DNA from: Prochlorococcus marinus str. MIT 1013
GTDB lineage: Bacteria; Cyanobacteriota; Cyanobacteriia; PCC-6307; Cyanobiaceae
Length of the DNA stretch: 64,000 nt
Direction: 5' to 3'
NCBI RefSeq assembly: GCF_027359395.1
Contig: NZ_CP114778.1
Span: forward strand, 434,001 to 498,000
Shown: positions 17,416 to 25,436 of the stretch, in pieces
Layout of the letters: each line of letters begins with the position of its first letter
Position numbering within the stretch: the stretch's first letter is position 1
Made by a program: the position numbers and the translations under genes
The notes under the pieces: model-generated
Told to the model about the DNA's origin: nothing
The model's database searches: none
What the model saw: the letters and a program-made list of their open reading frames with translations, nothing else

Positions 17416-18891
17416 ATGATGAACAAAGACTTACCACCGATTTGTGGTTTTGAATTTGAAATTAATAAGTTAGTAAATAAGGAAAGAGATGATAGACAAT
17501 TCGAAGAAAAGTCAAGGTTAGAAAATGTTAATTCAGGATTTGCATGTGCCCTCCATATGCATCAACCAACAATTCCAGCAGGTAAGAATGGAGAGCTCAT
17601 TTCACATTTGCAATATATGTTTGAACACACTTCAGAAGGAGATAATCACAATGCCGAACCATTTGCTCAATGCTATAAACGTCTAGCTGAAATCATTCCA
17701 AGCCTGATAGATGAAGGATATGATCCCAAAATAATGCTTGATTACTCCGGTAATCTTCTTTGGGGAATCGAACAAATGGGTCGCGAGGATATTCTCGCAT
17801 CGTTAAAGCTCCTAACGTGTGATTGCACAGTTCAACCACATGTTGAATGGCTAGGAACCTTTTGGAGCCATGCTGTAGCCTCTTCAACTCCACCTTCTGA
17901 CTTTAAATTACAGATAACAGCCTGGCAGCATCACTTCTCGTCATTATTTGGTGAAGATGCATTGCATAGAGTGAAAGGATTCTCTCTCCCCGAGATGCAT
18001 CTTCCAAACCAACCTGATGTTCTTTTTCAATTAGTCAAAGCTCTAAAAGAATGTGGATATTGTTGGGTAATGGTTCAAGAGCATAGCGTTCAAAATCTTG
18101 ATGGCTCATGTCTTAGAGACGATCAGAAATATGTTCCAAATATGCTCAAAGCACAAGGAAGTAATGGAGAGACCATCTCTATTCTTTCACTAATTAAAAC
18201 TCAAGGGTCAGATACCAAGCTTGTTGGACAAATGCAGCCTTATTACGAGGCCATAGGGCTAAAAAAACAATATTTAGGCCAACATATTATCCCCTCGTTG
18301 GTTTCCCAAATTGCTGATGGAGAAAATGGCGGTGTAATGATGAACGAATTTCCTCAAGCTTTTATTCAGGCTTATAAAAGAATTGGTCCGAAAACCGACA
18401 TAAGTCCCACAATTGCTATGAACGGATCTGAATACCTCGACTTCCTAGAGACTTTAAATATTGATGAAAATAGTTATCCATTGATACAAGCAGTAGGTCA
18501 AGACAGAATATGGGAAAAAATATCAGGCCCAATAACTCCTACTTTGGTTAAAAAAGCAATTAATGAATTAAAAGAGGAAGATCAATCTTTTTCTTTGAGT
18601 GGAGCCAGTTGGACTAACGATTTGAGTTGGGAAGATGGATATATAAATGTTTTAGAACCAATTTCAAAACTTAGTTCCTATTTTCACGAAACTTTTGACC
18701 ATTTATTAGTTCAAAATCCATCGTTAACAAAAACCCATGACTATCAAGAAGCGCTCCTATACCTTTTGCTATTAGAAACTAGCTGCTTCCGTTATTGGGG
18801 ACAGGGGAAATGGACTGAATATGCTAAAACAATCTTCAGAAAGGGTGAAGAGGTGATTCGAAACTTTGAAATTTCAGCACAGAGAAGTTAA
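17416..18891 (+). CDS. Glycoside hydrolase family 57-like protein
   Basis: The 491-residue protein has the GH57 signatures HMHQP (residues 47-51), PHVEWLGTFWSH and GFSLPEMHLP with the probable nucleophile E193, plus DGENGGVMMNE around residue 298. The family acts on alpha-glucans (amylase, branching enzyme or glucanotransferase), consistent with glycogen metabolism; the exact reaction is not clear. Start ATG at 17416 (MMNK); the second Met is an alternative. Confidence 0.85.
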   Translation: MMNKDLPPICGFEFEINKLVNKERDDRQFEEKSRLENVNSGFACALHMHQPTIPAGKNGELISHLQYMFEHTSEGDNHNAEPFAQCYKRLAEIIPSLIDEGYDPKIMLDYSGNLLWGIEQMGREDILASLKLLTCDCTVQPHVEWLGTFWSHAVASSTPPSDFKLQITAWQHHFSSLFGEDALHRVKGFSLPEMHLPNQPDVLFQLVKALKECGYCWVMVQEHSVQNLDGSCLRDDQKYVPNMLKAQGSNGETISILSLIKTQGSDTKLVGQMQPYYEAIGLKKQYLGQHIIPSLVSQIADGENGGVMMNEFPQAFIQAYKRIGPKTDISPTIAMNGSEYLDFLETLNIDENSYPLIQAVGQDRIWEKISGPITPTLVKKAINELKEEDQSFSLSGASWTNDLSWEDGYINVLEPISKLSSYFHETFDHLLVQNPSLTKTHDYQEALLYLLLLETSCFRYWGQGKWTEYAKTIFRKGEEVIRNFEISAQRS

Positions 18892-18981
18892 TCAATTTTG
18901 TAAAGGCATCAATCAAGAAAAAGAAAAAACTAGCAAAAATTAATTTTTTGCGTTAAGGTCACCGACCAAAGCTTTAATGAA

Positions 18982-19173
18982 ATGACTAGTACAAGTTTTG
19001 ATAAAAATGGACTTGATAAAGCAGGTATTCATTGGATGCAATATCTTTCAATGACATCAATGTCATTACTTATCTTTCTCATAGCATTAGACAAAGCCGT
19101 TCCTAGCTTTCATCATTTTGTCTTAATTTCAATGGCCAAAGCAGGAATTATTTGTAATGGGATAAATGGATAA
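18982..19173 (+). CDS. Small membrane protein
   Basis: A 63-residue protein with one hydrophobic helix (about residues 23-42) and polar ends. It lies just downstream of the GH57 gene. No family is recognised. Confidence 0.45.
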   Translation: MTSTSFDKNGLDKAGIHWMQYLSMTSMSLLIFLIALDKAVPSFHHFVLISMAKAGIICNGING

Positions 19174-19221
19174 CATACTTTGACAGATCCACTGATCTCG
19201 TCAAAGAAAAAATATTAAACT

Positions 19222-19356
19222 ATGAAAGGCAAAATCAATCCAGACAACGATGGTTACGATCCATCAGAGGAATACTTCAAAAAGAAAGGTGACACATATG
19301 AAAATGAAACTGAAGAATATTTCCCTGAAGAAACGTCTAAGCCACCACATTATTAA
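19222..19356 (+). CDS. Small acidic protein
   Basis: A 44-residue highly charged peptide (MKGKINPDNDGYDPSEEYFK...) ends SKPPHY. Composition is strongly non-random, with Tyr/Glu/Lys and no hydrophobic core, so it may be disordered. Close spacing to 18982-19173 suggests co-transcription. Confidence 0.5.
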   Translation: MKGKINPDNDGYDPSEEYFKKKGDTYENETEEYFPEETSKPPHY

Positions 19357-19402
19357 GGCAACCACGACAGGGCTGATGATAATTAAAATCAACTAATGAT
19401 TA

Positions 19403-19573
19403 TTATCTATGTGAAATGTACGTACCTTCCGGATAGAGCCTTGAGATTGCATTAAATCGCTTTAATATTTGTCGTTCTTTGTCAATGTTAACTTTACGAT
19501 TAAGAACCATAACGTTGTGAACCATCCATAGAAAAAAGCCAACAAGCCAATACCAAGATATGGGATGAGCCAA
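19403..19573 (-). CDS. Small membrane protein, probable TTG start
   Basis: The frame gives (L/M)AHPISWYWLVGFFLWMVH, one hydrophobic helix, followed by a basic helix and RLYPEGTYISHR. Only TTG (19573) or a later ATG inside the helix is available because a stop lies just upstream. Amino acid pattern looks coding; no family is recognised. Confidence 0.45.
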   Translation of the reverse strand: MAHPISWYWLVGFFLWMVHNVMVLNRKVNIDKERQILKRFNAISRLYPEGTYISHR

Positions 19574-19954
19574 AATTTTTATTTACCATCTAATTTTAGG
19601 ATGGCAATTATGTGCGTTTTTTTCATAAGTATTTAAACCTTTTGTTATTACCCCAACATCAAAATTTGATTTATGAAAATGATTAATCAAGACTAATGCT
19701 CTTTTTACTACAACAACACCTATATAGGATTAGGCAGAACTGCTCAAGTCATTTATTAAACATGAAAATATTTGGTATAAATCAAGCGAATGTATACTTA
19801 TTCCTACTGGATTATTCATAGATTTTTCGACCATTATTGCTCCCTAGACAAGAGAGTGTATTTAGTTCTCTAACTTGAGATTGAGATTCCAAAAGTTAAC
19901 TGAATTATTTAAGAGCCGTAATTTTCTCTAGTTTTAATTTTTTGGTGAATAAGT
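19574..19954. other. Intergenic, no gene seen
   Basis: About 380 AT-rich bases with many stops in all frames and no recognisable RNA or repeat. Confidence 0.4.
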
Positions 19955-20113
19955 CTAAAAATATGAGCTTTTCAAATGTCTTTCCATACATATAGTTTGG
20001 CAATCGTTCTCTTCCGCACTGCTAGATATTGAACAATATGTTACACACTCAAGATAATCTTCAATTGGATCAACTTGGCCTTGAGACATTTTCTTAAAAT
20101 CAATCGTATTCAT
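19955..20113 (-). CDS. Twin CX3C micro-protein
   Basis: A 52-residue soluble protein contains LECVTYCSIS and NDCQTICMER, giving two CX3C motifs about 18 residues apart on predicted helices. This is the layout of helical hairpins held by two disulfides, or of a metal site. There is no signal peptide. No family is recognised. Confidence 0.6.
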   Translation of the reverse strand: MNTIDFKKMSQGQVDPIEDYLECVTYCSISSSAEENDCQTICMERHLKSSYF

Positions 20114-20353
20114 AAAAGTCTCCTACAATTAGAGTTAATCTAGCTTTTCTTTTTATTTTTTCCATCGGTATTACTTACTAACTTACTACGCATAAGAAAA
20201 ACTGATATATGAATCATATTTTAACTATAACCTAATGGCGTAATAGGGATTAATCTTCATTTTAATAGCTCATATTGATAGTTATATAAAAAGAATCGCA
20301 TAAAAAAAAGTAAAGCTGTAAACAACTAACTCAAAATTAAAATAATTTTTATG

Positions 20354-20533
20354 CTATTTTCTCAATTTTATTCTTATTCCTATTCTTTCTCTAACAGCTT
20401 TTATCGGAATCATATCTTTCATTTGATCATCTATTTGCTTTCTAATTAAATTTCTAAATAATTGAGAAAGCATCACCAAAATAAAAAGAGATAATACAAT
20501 GGTAACCAATGCAATTAATGAATAAGCATCCAT
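20354..20533 (-). CDS. Small membrane protein
   Basis: The start is placed at the ATG of 20533, one base after the upstream gene's stop, giving 59 residues: MDAYSLIALVTIVLSLFILV followed by a basic cytoplasmic tail (KAVRERIGIRIKLRK). A longer frame begins at 20596 but would overlap the upstream gene by 62 bases. Third gene of a minus-strand trio. Confidence 0.6.
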   Translation of the reverse strand: MDAYSLIALVTIVLSLFILVMLSQLFRNLIRKQIDDQMKDMIPIKAVRERIGIRIKLRK

Positions 20534-20534
20534 T

Positions 20535-20798
20535 TCAAAGTTCTCTATATATTGCCCATTCATCACCATCAGCAGTGACTTCAGAAAGTAACGCAACAGC
20601 TATGTCGGACTGATCAGAGCGTTTAACAATAATCTCTTTACCACCCATATATGGATCATTGAACTCTGATTTTGAACGGCTAGCATCTAGCTGTTCAGAT
20701 GGTGTCAAAACTTCAAGAATTTTTATCCATATCTCATCATCTGAAGCGAAAGGAGGAACAGAAAATTTACTCGGGCTACTACCTTTTTTTTTATACAT
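20535..20798 (-). CDS. Small hypothetical protein
   Basis: An 87-residue soluble protein with SDDEIWIKILEVLTPSEQLD and a C-terminal EVTADGDEWAIYREL. It is the middle gene of the 21010-20354 trio with spacings of 5 and 1 bases. No family is recognised. Confidence 0.65.
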   Translation of the reverse strand: MYKKKGSSPSKFSVPPFASDDEIWIKILEVLTPSEQLDASRSKSEFNDPYMGGKEIIVKRSDQSDIAVALLSEVTADGDEWAIYREL

Positions 20799-20803
20799 AT
20801 TAT

Positions 20804-21010
20804 TTAATTTTTAGCTTTAATCTCTTTAACTTCATTAATTAATCGCTCTTGTCGTTCAGGGGTAATAAATCCAAGAGATCCACACTCATTAATATCTTGA
20901 ATTGGATCTGATAGTCCATCGTGTTTCTCTAGCCATCCCTCCGTGCATCCTTTACATGCTAATTCATTTAATTCATTAGCTAAAGACTTGGCTTTCAATC
21001 TATCCATCAA
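20804..21010 (-). CDS. Small helical protein with CxxC
   Basis: A 68-residue protein contains NELACKGCTEGWLEKH and ITPERQERLINEVKEIKAK. The C-x2-C could bind metal but there is only one additional Cys (NECGS). First gene of a three-gene minus-strand unit. Confidence 0.65.
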   Translation of the reverse strand: MMDRLKAKSLANELNELACKGCTEGWLEKHDGLSDPIQDINECGSLGFITPERQERLINEVKEIKAKN

Positions 21011-21176
21011 TAAAAATTAAATTACTTCTTTCTCTCTACTCTACAGTCATTCGATAACTCAAGGGAAAAAAATTAATAGCCTTATTCAACAAAATTGTAA
21101 AGTTAGAAAATTTAAGCCCTATTAATAGATAAGTGGAATCAAAGAAAATAAGAAGCAAAACAATCTAGTTAGAAAC

Positions 21177-21371
21177 TCATGCAGCTTCTTTTTTAAATTC
21201 CCGATAAATAGAAATGTCTATAGGTCTATTCACATCGGATTGAAAATCAACAATGTCTTGATAAATCTCATTAGGTAAAGGTTGCATTTCGCATCTTGAA
21301 TAACATTTGCTGTTATCAAGCTTTTTCATTGAAAACCTCTTGCCTAGGCGCTTAAAGATAGACAATGTCAC
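21177..21371 (-). CDS. Small hypothetical protein
   Basis: A 64-residue protein has a basic N-terminus and KCYSRCEMQPLPNEIYQD. An internal ATG (MKKLDNSKC) is a possible alternative start. No family is recognised. Confidence 0.5.
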   Translation of the reverse strand: MTLSIFKRLGKRFSMKKLDNSKCYSRCEMQPLPNEIYQDIVDFQSDVNRPIDISIYREFKKEAA

Positions 21372-21543
21372 AATTCAACTTGAGTTAGTTATATCATTAG
21401 AAGCTGTAGATGCAATACGCAAAACTACTAACCTTCTCTATTAATTGAGTGAGGAGTTATTACTAATATTATTTTTTTGTTGCAGTTGCCACTTCATATC
21501 ATTTTGTATAAAAAGCAAACTTTAAAAAGAGTATTAAAAAAAG

Positions 21544-21685
21544 ATGTCTTTATCTCCAAATGAGATGACTCCGTACATAAAAAATTCAACAGAAATTTGA
21601 TGAAGCTCAAACGTTTTTTATGAAAAATGGTTTTCACCAAGCCACAAAAGGCTTTTACAAGACATCGAAAACGCTAACGGCATAA
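21544..21685 (+). pseudogene. Frameshifted micro-gene
   Basis: The ATG frame MSLSPNEMTPYI runs into a TGA at 21598. Removing one A from the A-run at about 21578-21583 gives a continuous 46-residue product ending FFMKNGFHQATKGFYKTS... to the TAA at 21683. Either a one-base insertion has broken the gene or slippage restores the frame. Confidence 0.45.
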
Positions 21686-21850
21686 ATAAAAAAACAAACT
21701 AATATCATTCCTATGAGATGAAATCGAAAACAACAAAGTCTTTAGGGAGACAATTAAAATGGTAGGCATGTATATCATCTAAAATTAATTTAACTGTTCC
21801 ATCGCAACTGAAATCACAAGATGGATAAACAATTGTCCTAACTGCTAATT

Positions 21851-22018
21851 TTAACGTGTTGGAGTTCTTAAAGTAATTTTATCTGTAATCATCGGTATTG
21901 AATGTTTTTTGCCGTCTGGGCTTACATATATATTCTCTTTCCCATATTCTGTATCAATGATTTTTTCAAAATGAGTCCCCTTTGGAAGATGTAAAAAATA
22001 TTTTTGTGCTCTGTTCAT
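21851..22018 (-). CDS. Small hypothetical protein
   Basis: A 55-residue soluble protein MNRAQKYFLHLPKGTHFEKI contains ENIYVSPDGKKHSIPMI, a beta-strand-like pattern. Codon use and composition look coding. No family is recognised. Confidence 0.55.
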   Translation of the reverse strand: MNRAQKYFLHLPKGTHFEKIIDTEYGKENIYVSPDGKKHSIPMITDKITLRTPTR

Positions 22019-22098
22019 TTTATTTATACAGTTATTTAAAAATAACTAGCATTTTTCCCAACGACAACAAATTGATTGTTTTATGAAGGTTTTGGTGG

Positions 22099-22431
22099 CT
22101 AACTATTTGATTTTTCTAAAGCAGTTAATAATCTTCCCACTCTAGTTCCATTAACTCCAAGATCGCCAGCACCATATCTTGATGCCGATTTGATTTGAAT
22201 CTTCTTATCGATTTTTAAAATCTCCAAGTCGTCTGGAAATCTGAAAATCAAACTACGACAAACCCCTTTCCAATATTTATCATTAGCCTCTAAAACTTTG
22301 GTTCTTGGAATTTTCTGGGCAATCCTAATAAGTTGCTCAAAGGTCTTGTCAACATCTTCAAATTCCTTTTGAAAAAAAACGCAATTAAGCGGATTTAAAC
22401 AGGGACTAAGACCTGATTTAAGATCTGGCAT
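22099..22431 (-). CDS. DUF1499 family protein
   Basis: The 110-residue protein carries the DUF1499 pattern: a LSPCLNPLNCV start, FRFPDDLEI, and the closing SASRYGAGDLGVNGTRVGRLL. A second, exported member is at 33566-33964. Function of the family is unknown; many members are membrane- or periplasm-associated. No signal peptide is seen here. Confidence 0.8.
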   Translation of the reverse strand: MPDLKSGLSPCLNPLNCVFFQKEFEDVDKTFEQLIRIAQKIPRTKVLEANDKYWKGVCRSLIFRFPDDLEILKIDKKIQIKSASRYGAGDLGVNGTRVGRLLTALEKSNS

Positions 22432-22588
22432 ATTTTCTAGGAGTTCACATATTGATCATGAGAAAAGTTTATCCCCCATTTAGTCTTGTTTTTCAGAAAT
22501 TTATTACTAAGTGATGTCTAGTTCTCCCTACCTAAAATGCCCGTGCAAAGACTTTCCTTCGATTAAATTTATAAAAACAATTTTAAGC

Positions 22589-22684
22589 ATGAAACGATTA
22601 GATAAAACAGGAATGATGATGATTGTTTTCAGTGTGGCCTCAACACTTCCTTATCAGTTTCATTATCTCTCTTCTATGAATTAA
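22589..22684 (+). CDS. Micro-protein
   Basis: A 31-residue peptide MKRLDKTGMMMIVFSVASTL has a short hydrophobic centre and a polar tail. It overlaps no other gene and is convergent with the nitroreductase. Support is limited to a basic start, hydrophobic core and clean spacing. Confidence 0.35.
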   Translation: MKRLDKTGMMMIVFSVASTLPYQFHYLSSMN

Positions 22685-22690
22685 AACAGG

Positions 22691-23242
22691 TTAATCCCTC
22701 TCTCTATAGATAGTACTAATTAAAGGTCTATTGATTAAAGGCGGCTCATTTCCATATCCAATCCAAATAAAACCAATAATTTCCTCCTCACTTAAATTTA
22801 TTTGTGCGATTTGATAGGTATTAGGGTCTTTAGTGATTTTTCCTGTTGACCACTTGGAACCAACATCATCAGCGACAAGTGAAAGCGACAGGTTTTGAAT
22901 CGCGCAAGCACAAGCGGCATAATCTTCGAGTTTTTGAGCTTGATTATCAGTACGCACTTGAGTGGCAATAAGCAAATGGGAAGGATTTAGCATTTTTTCC
23001 CTTATTTTTTTTAAACTAGATTCATCTATTGACTTATCACCAAACTTCAGAGTCAGCTGTAATTGATATAGAAGTTCCCTTTTTTTTATCCCAATATTGG
23101 TAAAACGCCATGGGAAAGTCCTTCTGTGGCAGGGTGCCTGATTAGCTGCAACTATTGATTTTTGAATTACTTCGCTAGGAACACTTTTTTTGGAAAAGAT
23201 ATGAATGGTCCTTCGTTTTTTAATTGCTTCAGCTATTTCCAT
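22691..23242 (-). CDS. Nitroreductase-family protein
   Basis: The 183-residue protein has the FMN-binding family start IAEAIKKRRTIHIFSKKSVP, the APCHRRTFPWRF segment, AACACAIQNLSLSLVA in the middle and IIGFIWIGYGNEPP at the end. Family members are FMN-dependent NAD(P)H oxidoreductases; the substrate cannot be inferred. Confidence 0.85.
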   Translation of the reverse strand: MEIAEAIKKRRTIHIFSKKSVPSEVIQKSIVAANQAPCHRRTFPWRFTNIGIKKRELLYQLQLTLKFGDKSIDESSLKKIREKMLNPSHLLIATQVRTDNQAQKLEDYAACACAIQNLSLSLVADDVGSKWSTGKITKDPNTYQIAQINLSEEEIIGFIWIGYGNEPPLINRPLISTIYRERD

Positions 23243-23392
23243 GATTTTTTTTTGACGTTATTAACTACACTATTAGCCATAGTGAAATTTTTACAAAAAG
23301 TTAGTTTAGAGACCTGTATAAATAGAAGACTTTTAAATCATCTCCAGCTTGAATCTCACATCTAAAAAACATGATTAGTTGAAAATTACTTA

Positions 23393-23662
23393 TTAAGCAA
23401 CTTTGTCAAGAATTACATTTGATGGATTTGAAAATAACGAGACGACTTGGCCCATGGGTGTCTTGAATACGCGTTCGACAATTTCTCCATTATTGATAAT
23501 TACCTTCGTATTCGAGGACCCAGAAGGTAGATTTACAGATCTTTTTTTTAGAAGAATCTCTAGCTCTGGATAGTGATCATTAGGTTTAAGAACCTTTTTT
23601 AAGTCAGGATGCAGATCTAAGATTGCGTCATCAAAGGCCTTAAATTTTTTTGGTAAAACCAT
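23393..23662 (-). CDS. Small paralogous protein (LPSG-NTKVII family)
   Basis: The 89-residue protein shares LPSGSSNTKVIINNGEIVER and KTPMGQVVSLF with the 71-residue product of 27030-27245. The conserved C-terminal half is beta-rich; the N-terminal half carries a PDLKK/KVL helix. It has about 16 more residues in the middle than its paralog. Soluble, function unknown. Confidence 0.75.
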   Translation of the reverse strand: MVLPKKFKAFDDAILDLHPDLKKVLKPNDHYPELEILLKKRSVNLPSGSSNTKVIINNGEIVERVFKTPMGQVVSLFSNPSNVILDKVA

Positions 23663-23831
23663 ACTTTGAAAAAGCGGTTACTTATGACTTGTAACCTACT
23701 GATCTCATGACGTAAAGAGTATTTAAACTAAGATAGGGATAAAATTAATAAGACTTTAAATAAAGCTTTAATGAGCAATGAATAAATTCATATAATAAGT
23801 TTTACTGGTAATTCAAAGTGAAAAATAGTCA

Positions 23832-24008
23832 TTAATATCTAGTAGCATCAATCACTCGCTGTTCATGATGAGAAATAGATGTTAGCTCAGTACTTCTGTC
23901 AATTAAAACTGATTGTGTAAAAACAGTAATAGCTGCAATACTTGGTGTAATAGGTAAAAACATGAGCATTGCCAACACATTACTGTTAGGTTTAAATAAT
24001 CTTTTCAT
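23832..24008 (-). CDS. Small exported or membrane-anchored protein
   Basis: A 58-residue protein starts MKRLFKPNSNVLAMLMFLPI, one hydrophobic segment, then TELTSISHHEQRVIDATRY. The basic start and hydrophobic core look like a signal anchor. No family is recognised. Confidence 0.5.
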   Translation of the reverse strand: MKRLFKPNSNVLAMLMFLPITPSIAAITVFTQSVLIDRSTELTSISHHEQRVIDATRY

Positions 24009-24086
24009 TAATTAATAAAGGATTCAATTATTATTTTCAACAACTTTTAGTTAATTTGTGTGTTCGGTTTCCCTTGAATAAAGCTA

Positions 24087-24284
24087 TTAGTTTGACCTGT
24101 AATACCATCTAAACACCTTTGGTCTTTTCCAGAGCATTGAATAAATAGCTTCAAGTGCCTTTTGAGTTTTAGGCAACTTGCAACTAGGCCATGACTGTTG
24201 AGTAATCATTGTGATTATTTCGGAGTCATTATTATTTCTACATCGGATACCACCCATAAAACTAGAGTAATAGAACTCAGGCAA
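24087..24284 (-). CDS. Small hypothetical protein
   Basis: A 65-residue frame contains WPSCKLPKTQKALEAIYSML and ends KVFRWYYRSN. The aromatic, basic tail looks coding. Start uncertain; later Met residues (MGGIRC, MITQQSW) are options. No family is recognised. Confidence 0.45.
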   Translation of the reverse strand: MPEFYYSSFMGGIRCRNNNDSEIITMITQQSWPSCKLPKTQKALEAIYSMLWKRPKVFRWYYRSN

Positions 24285-24345
24285 AAATACATAGAACCAA
24301 AAATATTACTCAGCTAGATATTTGTGGGACAAATAAGCATAAAAA

Positions 24346-24370
24346 AAAAGAGGCAATTTATGCCTCTTTT
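24346..24370. terminator. Rho-independent terminator
   Basis: AAAGAGGCA and TGCCTCTTT form a stem around ATTTA with A-rich and T-rich flanks. On the minus strand it follows the DUF4278 gene at 24385-24555. Confidence 0.8.
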
Positions 24371-24384
24371 AGATCACCTTTAAA

Positions 24385-24555
24385 TTACTTTTGGTATGTA
24401 TTACCTCTGTAAGTTAAGGATGCTTGCATCTGCTTTTTAGCTTCTGCCTGCCTAGATGTGTAGACGTTACTTCTGTAACTAAGTTCTACCACTTTTTTTG
24501 GAGTAGCTTCTTTATGTTGAAGGTACTCTTTGCCTCTGTAAGTAAGAACAGTCAT
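24385..24555 (-). CDS. DUF4278 small protein under a glutamine-II riboswitch
   Basis: A 56-residue basic protein has three copies of the DUF4278 element: LTYRGKEY at the start, LSYRSNVY in the middle and LTYRGNTY at the end. The paralog at 40939-41112 has the same plan. Function is unknown. The riboswitch 18 bases upstream suggests control by glutamine, hence by nitrogen status. It ends in its own terminator. Confidence 0.85.
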   Translation of the reverse strand: MTVLTYRGKEYLQHKEATPKKVVELSYRSNVYTSRQAEAKKQMQASLTYRGNTYQK

Positions 24556-24572
24556 TGCTCTTTCTCGTAGTG

Positions 24573-24627
24573 CTCAAGACCCCGTTCCATGTCTCGAGTC
24601 TTACTGCAGCTTGAATTTAGCTGAACG
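24573..24627 (-). promoter_or_regulatory. Glutamine-II (downstream-peptide) type riboswitch
   Basis: On the minus strand CGTTC (from 24627) pairs with GAACG, enclosing a CAGCT/AGCTG hairpin; CTCGAGAC inside pairs with GTCTTGAG outside, making a pseudoknot. The copy at 41133-41193 keeps every helix but with different bases, which is covariation. The architecture matches the cyanobacterial downstream-peptide RNA, a glutamine-binding riboswitch. Confidence 0.8.
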
Positions 24628-24853
24628 TGTATCAAAAATAACAGAATTTATCTTTAAACGATGTTCCTCATGATACATAAAACAGTGAATTAAGTAGTGT
24701 TAACCGAAATAGTTGCATTTCTTACTAAAAAGCACCCTTAAATCACTAAGAAAGTTAATTATTTATCCTCATCTTTTTCTTTCTTAAACTAAACCAAACT
24801 TCCCCTTTCCCCTCTTCTTACAAAACTCATTAAAGAAAAAAAAGGTTCCTAAT

Positions 24854-25174
24854 ATGTCAAAGATTGTCAAAGTAATTAACGACTTAAACCCGGATGAAGC
24901 AATATTTTGAAAAATTGATTCAAATGCTTCCATAACACTTCAAGAAGGTAAACCATTCAGTAACCACACAAAAGCCTCGTTATTTAATACCCAGCTTCTA
25001 AAAAAAACTATCACTATTAAATTGATCAAAAGAAGCATGAACAAACGAAGTTTTGGATCCTCTATCCCCATAAATCTTTATATAAATAAGTTTTTGTTAG
25101 GCAAGGCCAGTTACAAAGATATTAACAATTATGGGCTACAGGAAGTTGGTAAGCAGTTAATAGAATATGTTTGA
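24854..25174 (+). pseudogene. Small gene interrupted by one in-frame TGA
   Basis: The frame starts MSKIVKVINDLNPDEAIF, meets a TGA at codon 19 (24908-24910), then stays open for 87 more codons to a TGA at 25172. The downstream part reads like protein (ITLQEGKPFSNHTKASLF, SYKDINNYGLQEVGKQLIEY). A single TGG-to-TGA change would explain it; readthrough is the alternative. Confidence 0.55.
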
Positions 25175-25187
25175 TTTTCAGTCGGCT

Positions 25188-25436
25188 TTAAAAAGGCCTA
25201 CCACCTTTACTTAAATAATCCATATATTTATCAGATTCTTTGAGGTAATAATTCCTGCTTTGACCAATATATCTAGCTTCAATCAAGAGATCCGTAACTT
25301 CAGGCCAAAAAGATTCAGGGACCAACTCAAGAGGGTTAATTGCGCGTGGATTCCAATTTAACTCAGTCAAAAATAGAAACCAAATCGACTTGCACTTAAT
25401 AAAATCAGATAAACAATCTGAATTAAGATTATTCAT
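25188..25436 (-). CDS. Small hypothetical protein downstream of purT
   Basis: The 82-residue soluble protein contains FLTELNWNPRAINPLELVPE and DYLSKGGRPF. Its ATG overlaps the end of purT by 8 bases, indicating translational coupling. No family is recognised; a link to purine synthesis is only positional. Confidence 0.6.
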   Translation of the reverse strand: MNNLNSDCLSDFIKCKSIWFLFLTELNWNPRAINPLELVPESFWPEVTDLLIEARYIGQSRNYYLKESDKYMDYLSKGGRPF

